This document shows, piece after piece, positions 55,358 through 64,000 of a stretch of DNA of 64,000 nt. A model generated the notes under the pieces. The model was not told the origin of the DNA. It did not search any database and was given only the letters and a program-made list of their open reading frames with translations. Origin of the DNA: Endomychus coccineus (taxonomy: Eukaryota; Arthropoda; Insecta; Coleoptera; Endomychidae); assembly GCA_958510875.1 (NCBI GenBank), contig OY294070.1, positions 114,432,703 through 114,496,702 on the forward strand. The letters run 5' to 3'. Numbering within the stretch: position 1 is the first letter of the stretch; each line of letters begins with the position of its first letter. The position numbers and the translations under genes were made by a program.

Positions 55358-56696
55358 CTACCTGAAAATCGACTGTGCCATTATGTTCAAGTAAGTGGAG
55401 ACATTAATTGTATCATGTTTTCGACTCTCAAATGGGGTCACCCTATTTATTATAAACATTTTAAACAAAAAAAAGGCTTTTTTTTAGTTTTTTGTTAAAA
55501 ACTCAACAAATGATGGAATAATCGGAATGGTCAAAGTGTAGGTAATTGAATTACGAACAAAAGCTTGGAGCGACTAGATCGGATAATTAGAAGCCGAGAA
55601 AACTACGGAAAAGCGGGAAATTTGACGTTTTTCAAAAATTCATATCTCCGTTGTTTATTATTTTGTAGAATCGAATCTTTGCAAAAATGTTCTAGTACTT
55701 ATGCGCTTCACGTTGCTGTGAATCAATCAGTTTGGGTGTAATTGTAATTCAAAGTTTCTCAAGCGATATTTTGCAAAATCGCTGGATGCGTCTGAGATAA
55801 TCCGATTTTAAATTTCAGAACGGTTTTGAAAAATATATGATCCGTACAACAAAACGTTCATTCTCGTTATCAATTCAAATGATGGAAAGTGCCTCAAAAA
55901 TGCTGGGAAAATCTGTTCGAAACGGCGGATCGCGCGGAAACGCTCGAGTAGTTGGGGGAGAGGGAGCGAAGGAGAGGCACACATATATAGATATAGAGAC
56001 GCCCTGCGCCGGGCTTCAAATTTTTGCATTATAATATCTTAACAATGAGGCAAGCTTTCTTATCTCCCCCCACTACTCGAGCGTTTCTGCGCGATCCGCC
56101 GTTTCGAACCGACTTTCCCAGCGTTTTTAAGGCACTTCCCATCATTTGAATTGATAACGAGAAAGAATATACGTTTTGTTGTACGGATGTTATATTTTCC
56201 AAAACTGTTTTAAAATTCAAAATCGGATCATCTCAGACGCGTCCAGCGATTTTGCAAAATATTGCTTAAAAAACTTTGAATTACAATTACACCCAAACTA
56301 TTTGATTCACAGCGACAGTTTCTGCAAACGTGAAGCGCATAAGTACTAGAACATTTTTGGGAAGATTCGATTCTACAAAATAATAAACAACGGAGATATG
56401 ATTTTTTGAAAAAACGTCGAATTTCCCGCTTTGCCGTCGTTTTCTCGGCTTGTAAATATCCGATCTAGTCGCTCGATAGCTTGTTTTGTTCGTAATTCAA
56501 TTACCTACATTTTGTCTATTTATATCATTTCGATTACTTCATTATTTGTTGAGTTATAAACAAAACTAAAAAAAAGTGCATTTTTTTGTTCAAAATGGTT
56601 ATAATAAATGGGGTGACCACATTTGAGAGTCGAAAACATGATACAATTAATGTCTCCACTCACCTGAACATAATGGCACAGTCGGTTTCCAGGTAG
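55358..56696. repeat. Giant palindrome of 1.34 kb (fold-back or hairpin-RNA-type locus)
   Basis: CTACCTGAAAATCGACTGTG at the left edge and its counterpart ending AGGTAG at 56696 close an inverted repeat with arms of about 600-630 bp (left to about 55958, right from about 56066) and a loop of about 105 bp. Arms match over their whole length with scattered substitutions and small indels: CGCTCGAGTAGTTGGGGG at the inner end, GTTGTTTATTATTTTGTAGA, TTTTGCAAAATCGCTGGATG. The inner 100 bp of each arm is GC-rich compared with the AT-rich flanks. Frames on both strands (55808-56029, 55837-56034, 56029-56220) are mirror images of each other and encode no known protein. No transposase or target duplication was identified. 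Confidence 0.8.
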
Positions 56697-58015
56697 AATT
56701 AATGTCAAGAAAACACTCATTTCATGCCGTATTGCTTGGACTACAAGTTTCATCCAATTCAGTAAGGATTTTACCAAAAAAGGTTAATTTTAATTTTTAC
56801 TAAAAATGACGATTTATACGTCATTTACACCTATTCCAGGAGCGTGAGGGGTGAATCCAGACTCTCAAAGCTTGAACTGAAAGTTTTTCTTGGGCAACGA
56901 TAAAAAAAATGTTCAATTCGCAAACCTCAGCAAAAAGTCTAAGGGGTCCAAATAAAAATAAAACTCCAAAATTAAACCGAAAAAAGAATCAAAAACATGT
57001 TTTTTGGAGGAACGAACAAGTTGCACCAAAAATTGTTAATAGAAAAACTAGAGGGTTTAGTTGGTCTATCAATAGGAACATTTTGAGCAAGGTCACGACA
57101 CCAGGCGCGCAAATTATCAAAGAAAGCACAACCTGCCTCCTCTATTCCATTGATTGGATGAACATCAATAACGTCTCATAAAAAGGATGATGCAGATTGT
57201 TGCATCGCATAAGACAAATATCTTACAAATATTTCACACTAAATGTGACCTATTTCATTTGCAGAGTTACTGACCTATAAATGAATATTATACGTTGAAA
57301 AGTTGGTCACCTGAATAGCAATTTTTTTCTTATTGACATTACGATTCCCAACATAACAGAGAAAACACAACTAAATGCATTATTGTGTTGATGAAATAAT
57401 TAAAACAGCGTTAATTGTCTGTGACAAATTATCTCACATATGCACTACTTAAAGTTCAAGTTCATCTGGATTTGTAGAAATTTACATAATTCGCGAATGT
57501 TATCATGAAAAATATTCGAAATTTATATTATTAGGCTCGTAACCTTTCAGATAAATATTATATACGTATATATATATGCATGAATAGGCTGACATTTCGG
57601 GTAAACAACTAAACTAAAATAATTATATTATCAGTTAATGCACGATTCCACTTTGTCATGTCAATCTGCAAATAATAATAATGCTTGGATATTAAAATGA
57701 GTGCAGTCATTAATTTCGATCGTAATTATTGCGAAATATTGATGTTGTAAAAGCGAATTTCGAGGCACACGTGACCATAATTGAATGAAATGAGCTATTG
57801 TACGAAATTTAAACTAAAAAAACTGGATGTCAGTTACATCACTGAAGTTTCTCACTACGTACTGAGGTATGTTATCGATTTTACTGAATCGTTTTTCTGG
57901 TTGAACAATAAAACACTTCTTACAATTTGCCTAAATAATATAATAATTATAAAAATAGACCGAACAATTTAAATCTAGTACATTTGTTATAGGAATATTC
58001 CGGGGAGGTCTGCGT
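56697..58015. other. No recognised gene
   Basis: Frame 56909-57181 (90 codons, Lys/Asn-rich) has no known domain. A short TA-rich run lies at 57550-57580. Nothing else is supported. Confidence 0.35.
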
Positions 58016-59231
58016 TCTCTGAAAAAGCACATGTATGAAAAAAAATCCTGTAGTATTTCCATCTGAACATCCAACTTTCAACCTTCAAGAACTCTCTTTT
58101 CATTCAGTGAGGGATTGCATCTCTAAATTGAATAAATCTAACTGTCGTGATATTTATAACTTAAATTCGAAAATTATATTTGACAAAACTTTTTAACGCT
58201 TGCATCAACACTGGCACATTTCCAAAATCTTTGAAATCATCTAAAGTATTACCGTTACATAAAAAAGGTTCAAATAATGATTTAAATAATTTTAGACCTA
58301 TATCTATCATACCAATGATTGTACAGATATTTGAATAAACTCTAGCCTGTCAAATTATAAATCAATCAAATGCTCTTTTGAAACTGACGGAAGCAATTTG
58401 TGAAGCTTTTGATAATGGTGAGCATTCTGGCTCAATTTTCTGTGACCTCACAAGAGCATTTGATTGTGTTTCTACAGATATACTGATGTCTTGACTGACA
58501 TCTGGTAGAACGCAAGTTGTCTATATGCATTCTACCAGCTCGTCTATGTTACCGGTTACCTTAGGGGTACCTCAAGGCTCCATACTTGGACTTGTACTCT
58601 TTTCAATATACATTACTGATTTACCGTTACAAGTTCCTGAAGGCAAAGTTATCTTATATGCAGATCATACAAACGCATCAAGGGTTAATACAGACTTAGT
58701 TGACTTACACAATTCACTCATGGAGAGTCGAACTGATTTGGTTAACTGGTTTACACATAATAAATTAAATATTAATAATGAAAAAACTGTGACCTTCTAG
58801 TTTTCCTTAAGACAAATATCAGACTCAAACAATTGTGAATTTATATCATTTCTTGGACTACTATTAGATAAAGGATTAACTTGGAGGAAACATTGTGATC
58901 AAGTTGCTTCATCGGTTGCTAAAGGAATTTACACATAAATTATCACCGCACAAAACGTAGCAGAAATAGCGTTAATTACTGGGGTCAAACTTTTTCCAAT
59001 GAACTGCCACTACTGATCAGAGAGCTCCTACTCGACAATTGTTCAAGGGTCATTAAAAATTTTATTACTGAACATTGTTTTTCTACTTTTGAAGAGTTTT
59101 TAGATTTTCAAATCTGATTTAATAGTTTTTATTCTTCTTTGTTGTATCATAATTCATATTCATTCATATCTTGACGAATGTAAGCCAATACTTGGTATTT
59201 AGCATGAATGAATTATTCTATTCTATTCTAT
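58016..59231 (+). mobile_element. CR1/jockey-like LINE, 5'-truncated, with (TTCTA)n tail
   Basis: The plus strand reads LNKSNCRDIYNLNSKII, INTGTFPKSLKSSKVLPLHK then KGSNNDLNNFRPISIIP (RT fingers, NFRPIS). EHSGSIFCDLTRAFDCVS (motif A) follows in frame with later stops, then frame 58525-58800 with VTLGVPQGSILGLVLFSIYI and GKVILYADHTNASRVN, where the usual YADD has His at the second Asp. LVNWFTHNKLNINNEKT and ISFLGLLLDKGLTWRKHCDQ (thumb) come next. The catalytic Asp loss and stops kill it. The end carries three TTCTA units (59214-59231). Family CR1/jockey by motif spacing. Confidence 0.75.
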
Positions 59232-59239
59232 CACTCGAT

Positions 59240-59815
59240 GGCTTTATCAATGATTAATCTCTCTGATGTCCCTTCTGTTCAGAGAAAGGAGCTTCTTTGA
59301 GAGTCCAGACGCAGCTCTTTGATGAAGAGCTTGACCTGCCTCATGCGTGGTGATTTTAACCACAGTTTAGACCACTCTTTATTGGCTCCGGCCCGAAAGG
59401 GGCGCTAGACGACCTTCGCCTGGCCATTTTGTTTCGTACAACTCCGCTGTGTCCAGGGACCCAGATGAGTTGAACTTTATTTCTCCTGGCTAGTTCAGTC
59501 AGTGTATCCCTGCATTCTTTGACAAGACTTGATGTGACTCTGGGTGATTTGAGAGCTTCCAGAGCCGACCGGCTGTCTATGCGCCTATTTACATGGTTTC
59601 TTCGCAGGTTTTCCATGGCACAAGTCAGTATTGCGTAGACCTCCGCCTGGAGAACAATACAGTAGGCACCTAGAGTCACTGGGATAGTGATCCTTGATAT
59701 TTTCAGGTACACTCCAGCCCCATAAGCCTGACCTACCTTGGACCCATCTGCGAACTATACGAGCCCGTCTAGTGGCAGTGGGGTGAAAATTTCGTTGTTC
59801 CAATCTCCTCTATTC
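59240..59815 (-). pseudogene. LINE RNase H domain fragment
   Basis: Frame 59712-59356 reads QAEVYAILTCAMENLRRNHV, then RRIDSRSALEALKSPRVTSS and RRNKVQLIWVPGHSGVVRN. Catalytic residues visible are Glu24 and Asp46, with His88 in the PGHSG motif. The last Asp (NEKADELA in relatives) is lost, the frame reading NKMARRR. Upstream 59803-59713 is the linker to RT. It belongs to the I/LOA/R1-type LINEs that carry RNase H. It directly follows the tail of the LINE at 58.0 kb, in opposite orientation. Confidence 0.7.
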
Positions 59816-60015
59816 GGGATGAGGATTTTGAGATAAAAAAAAGACCATTCAAAATCTACCATGTTTTTCAACAGCAAATTGAGTTTTGCTATACCCCTAG
59901 GGGCTTTGATCTCACCAGGATCATGGATTATTCCTTGTGCAGGGCCTTCTTAGTCTGGAAAAGATCGTACGTTGTCATTTGCTAACAGAAATTAATTTTT
60001 ATTCTGAAATTTGTC

Positions 60016-60072
60016 CCGGTACTTCCATTCCTGTGAATGACGCACCTCATTCACAGAAATAAAAGTACCGGA
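60016..60072. repeat. Stem-loop of about 56 nt
   Basis: CCGGTACTT at the left pairs with AAGTACCGG at the right, and CTGTGAATGA pairs with TCATTCACAG, leaving a loop of about 5 nt (CGCACC area) and small internal mismatches. Both strands could form it. Function is unknown. Confidence 0.5.
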
Positions 60073-60965
60073 AGATAAACTGGCTCTATTTGTAGTATTT
60101 TGATGATTAAATATCCGCCATTGGAAAAGTTGTCCGCTTTCCGACAAATGAATTTGTTATTTCAATTTGATTAGTAGAATGGACTCACAACTTACCCAAT
60201 AAAATAAACACTCGAATAAACACTTCCAATAGGCACATTTAACAGTCAATGTCAACGTAATTAACAAGGGAATATTAATTAATTATTACCAGCACAAACA
60301 CTCGATCCGACTTGCCGTTAAAGTCAACTATGGAGAATACAGGGATCTCCCATTTAGCTCCTTGATGTTATGCGATTGTCAACATTCGGAATTATCGAAT
60401 CCGAATCGTTTACGGAGTCAATTACTGAGAACCTGAAACGGCGACCTCGTCGTCACTCATAGTGATATGTAATTCCCAGTTTACATAAGCATGGTTGCTG
60501 GAAATCATAATAAAGTAAACATCTTCATTATAGTTCTGTTATTCACACGAATGTGTACTTGTTTTGTTGTATTTACTCAACAATACAACTCTTGCGCTCT
60601 CTAGTAAAATGCAAGCATAGTATTAAAGGACCTGCTCGAGATAATTCATATCTCAGTGGAATTAATTAACGTGTTACTTATTTGGATGAGACTTATGTCA
60701 ATAGGATCATAGAAGGCAGAAGTTAGCTACACCTTGTTACAAGTTATGGAAAAGCACATCTTATTCGATGAGTGAGAAAAAATTTGTCACCAAGATACAT
60801 CTTCGATAAGGGGTATCTTGTATGCATACCCTCCAAAGAAGATTGACTCAGTAAAAACAATCAGCCAGCAACATCGTTTCTCCTGAAAACTCTAGAGAAG
60901 ATGATCGATAGACATGTTAGAGATGGAACTATTATGAGACATCCCCTACATCGCAATCAGTATTT

Positions 60966-60988
60966 ATATGTATATATATATATATATT
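60966..60988. repeat. (TA)n microsatellite
   Basis: Uninterrupted TA run with one G. Confidence 0.7.
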
Positions 60989-61844
60989 CGAGCATGCGGA
61001 GCATTTGGATCAAATTTCAGTGTATAATTTAACGCCTTTCATTAACTATTTCCAAATATTTTCTGTTCCTACAACCATTTACATTCGACTCGCAGGACTA
61101 TCCGAAAGATATCTTGCTAACAAAAGTGAGGGAAGTCACGTGACCAATTTATCAAAGATTTTTTGTAAATATAGTTCAGAGTTCATTCCAGTATTAAAAA
61201 ACAAAATCAAGTTTATAAAATTAAGATTTCATCTAAATTTTCAACATCTCAAAGCAAAGTAACAAGAACATAGAGGGGTTGTTGGATGTTTTCTGTTTAG
61301 TATCAATAACTAATGTCAGCATGAGAAACAGTAAAAGAATTTCTAAAATAAACGCAAATTAGTTCACACCCGCTCCAATGAGGATGATAAGATACCATAG
61401 CTGGCATGGTCAAGAAGGTTTCAATAATTTCATTAAATGTTTTTTGTTCTAAAGGAAATCATAAACAGTATTGGACTGAAAACGGATGCCATGCTATAAT
61501 AAATTTTAATGTTAACAATCTGGAGAGATTTAGATGAGGAGTTCGCCCCAGACTCGCTGTGTTCGTAATATGGGAGCTTCAAATGTCTTTGTTTCCTAAG
61601 TTACATAATTATTCAAAATGTATCACACGTGAATTGAGACGTAACGTAGTATCTTATAATCAAAATTGTAATCAAATACAGTCTTAATTATATTTGAAAT
61701 GAATAATAAAGAAGGAAATCAGAAGTATCCCCTATATCAGGCTACTGAAATTCATAGAATACACCGAACTGATGAAGACGAAGCAACATGTGAGGGCAAA
61801 ATAGGACTATAATGACCGCAGTGAAGTCAAGCTCCCCTTAGGAT

Positions 61845-61965
61845 GGAGAACCAACCTCACGGAGGAGGAATTTTAGTCGGTAGGAATCCGGCACACCCGG
61901 GGGTACGGGCACCCGAGGCGTCTATGCGAGATTTACCCTACTGTACGCAAGAAAAAAATAGAGAA
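61845..61965. other. GC-rich segment resembling an insect repeat core
   Basis: The stretch with AACCTCACGGAGGAGGAATT, CCGGCACACCCGGGGGTACG and GGCACCCGAGGCGTCTATGC stands out by base composition from a 34%-GC-like background. It looks like the 3' UTR core of a LINE or SINE but carries no domain or tail that proves it. Confidence 0.3.
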
Positions 61966-64000
61966 AGGGAAGTTAGTAATATTTAGAGAAGGACAGATAA
62001 GCTCAGAAATCCCACCGTAAACATTCCGAATGAGAGGCCTCAAGACAGAGGAATATAATCATAAACTATCTTACTGTTTATTGGTTCAACCGTTCCTCCA
62101 AATTTACTAGTAATATCATTAGTACAAAATAAAAGCAAGATCACTATAAGTAAAATGATTGCTTGAACAATTCGGAGATCTTTCCTTAATTGTAGTTTGG
62201 TTCTTAAGGTGAAGCACGCATTAGAAATATCAACCGAGATGCGAAAAACCTTCAGTTATAAATTCTAACTGGGATTGTTCTCTTGAGAAATTACGTGACA
62301 CCTAGTAATTTGAATTGACTTAACTTAATTGTTTCTCCAGAGTGGTTTGGTAAGAAGGTGGAATTCTGCTAAATCGGAATTTTCAATCAAACTTTGTTGT
62401 TCTGAGTTTTATTCAGGTTCAAGTTCAATGATATATTCAAAGCAGTTCATTTAATCATCCCCTAGGTTGATCCTCGTTGGGTATCAATTTAATAATCTTA
62501 GTTTTATTTCTGTCCTTCAGTCAATTTAGATTATCTAGGTATGTTTCATTCGAGATTTGATTTTGATCCTGTTTTTTATTCTTATTAGTAATGAAGTTGA
62601 TTATAATATTTTTTTTATTATCTTCGATTATCATAGACATTCTTTCATGATTGAGTACGAGTTTATGTGATTATAATTAGCTTTTACCTTTCCACTTACC
62701 TTCCAGTATATTAAAATCTTGAGTGTCTTCTGAAATAAACGGGTAAGTGTCGATGATATTTTTCACTTTTGTTCTGGCCAATCAATCCAACGTGTCATGG
62801 TTCTCTAAATTTAATGGCCACAATGCCAATAAGTAAATAGGTTGAGGATTGGGAATAATATAAATTGCTTGAATAATATTTTATAGAGTTTCATAAAGAG
62901 AGAGCCTTATTACAATCACGTCGCAATCTGAACAATTCAATTTATACACCGTGTGGATAAGTTCATCTTCAGGAATAAACGGTTCCAGATTTGGAAATAT
63001 TTCCAACGGTACTCATCAAAACAGGAAAGGGCCTTCATCTTCAGCCGGTACTGTATTATACAGTGGAATTAGGTATTTATATACAAAATATGAAGCTGAG
63101 TTGTTGTTTCAATGAGAATTGTACACAGTTAACCTTAACCTTCTAACCCTGTTTCTGATAAATCAATGATACTGGCAGCCGATAAGATAGGGCTAACGAG
63201 AGCAAACGTCTTTATTTTTCTCATACTGTAACTTTCGTCAAAACAAAGAAATTGCACGATTTAACGAATTTTTGTTCACCGAATATGACAGTTGATTTAT
63301 TCTGGATCAATCACATTCATGAATGAGCTGATCTTAGTAATTATACCGGTTGTAACAAGAAGCAATTCATCTCATCAACTGCTTATTTTCGACGCCAAAA
63401 TATAATGAATTACCTCATTTACGGAAAAGGTTCCTTTAAAACATCAAATGATTCAAACTATTAGCATACAATTAAAATTTATTTTTTATGATTAGCCCGT
63501 CAATTTTTCAAGTGAGATTCTGGAATTTAGTATATATACTTCTTATGGCCCGTAATGTCCTCGAAGGTATAATTATAAACGGAGCTAGGGAAAAAAACTG
63601 GCGTTAAAACTGATTTTGTACCTTTCATTTTGTACGCTAATGGACATTATTCTTTCCAAATGTCGTGACTATGTGATAAAATCGGGAAATTACTATAGGT
63701 GATATACAGTATCTTACTGCGACTATTTTTACAAGGTGATTCACAACGAAAGTTTATTGAAAATAATTAAATCCTTCTTCTACTAAATTGCGGAATAATG
63801 TCCAATGTCACATCGTTTGAAAGAATGGCTGGAATTGCATAATGTAGAATATTCGTATTAGTAGAGTAAATAAGTGAAACAAGATTCGTTAGCGAATATT
63901 TTTAGCAGACACACGCGACCTGGAAAAAGCGGTTTGCTTTGGTGAAAATTATAAAAATCTGAGTCTTCTACTCCGACATGGGCGGTGAAATTCTGTTCTA
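61966..64000. other. Long terminal interval without recognised features
   Basis: AT-rich; no coding frame over 60 codons, RNA gene, or repeat structure was supported. Confidence 0.4.

Larger units (their letters stand above)
59816..61840. other. Mostly unassigned; one stem-loop and one TA repeat
   Basis: A stem-loop occurs at about 60016-60072 (see its own entry), a (TA)n run at 60966-60988, and a copy of the dispersed segment TTGCTAACAAAAGTGAGGGA near 61113. Frame 61005-61262 (85 codons) has no recognised domain. Confidence 0.35.

Noticed and set aside
55808..56220. Three overlapping frames with a shared SFSLSIQMM phrase
   Set aside because: Both arms of the giant hairpin give the same peptide from opposite strands; no family match and no sign of selection visible.
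1..64000. tRNA, rRNA and spliceosomal RNA genes
   Set aside because: No segment with a convincing tRNA A/B box pair, rRNA identity or snRNA motifs was seen by eye; a covariance-model scan would be needed to exclude them.

Overview
The window is animal, most likely insect, genomic DNA. It is AT-rich, has no operons or ribosome binding sites, and contains one intron-bounded collagen exon. Its repeats are typical of insect genomes: mariner, DD41D and hAT transposons, Penelope-like elements, jockey-like, LOA/I-like and R2-like LINEs, a Copia element primed by half of the initiator tRNA-Met, satellites and fold-back elements. I could not fix the order from sequence alone. No intact conventional host gene was found. 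The only certain host-derived coding material is a frame-broken type IV-like collagen exon at 16.09-17.06 kb.

Layout. 0-9.7 kb: 5' half of a hAT element, Penelope (PLE) pieces in opposing orientations, a fold-back element of about 1.7 kb with a nested palindrome of PLE 5' ends, an inverted-repeat element carrying an uncharacterised transposase-like gene with one frameshift, and an internally deleted mariner. 10-17 kb: a LINE 3' end, a PLE 5' end with a degenerate hammerhead-ribozyme motif, a 0.9-kb near-perfect palindrome, a jockey-like LINE, and the collagen relic. 17.5-24.5 kb: opposed PLE copies, one split by a LINE tail with a 7-bp target duplication, another split by a young Copia element with 216-bp LTRs and TSD AAACA. 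The Copia element has lost its whole reverse transcriptase but keeps the integrase catalytic triad. 25.5-34 kb: two DD41D Tc1/mariner-type elements, one refolded into an inverted duplication and one interrupted by a jockey-like LINE, plus the longest jockey-like copy.

35.6-37.9 kb: a 13-unit 185-bp satellite with higher-order structure. 38-47 kb: LINE fragments, two more mariners, a 232-bp MITE with 8-bp TSD and 35-bp TIRs, and a fold-back element with internal 142-bp tandem repeats. 48.9-50.4 kb: a second satellite with units of about 155 bp. 51.5-60 kb: three different LINE lineages (jockey-like, R2-like with restriction-like endonuclease remnants, CR1/jockey-like), an RNase H fragment, and a 1.34-kb giant hairpin. 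The last 4 kb hold little that I recognise.

The elements interact mainly by nesting, by internal deletion that removes catalytic parts, and by inverted duplication. Six separate hairpin-capable structures of 0.9-2 kb lie in 64 kb. They are the most unusual property of the window and are candidates for long hairpin or small-RNA precursors.
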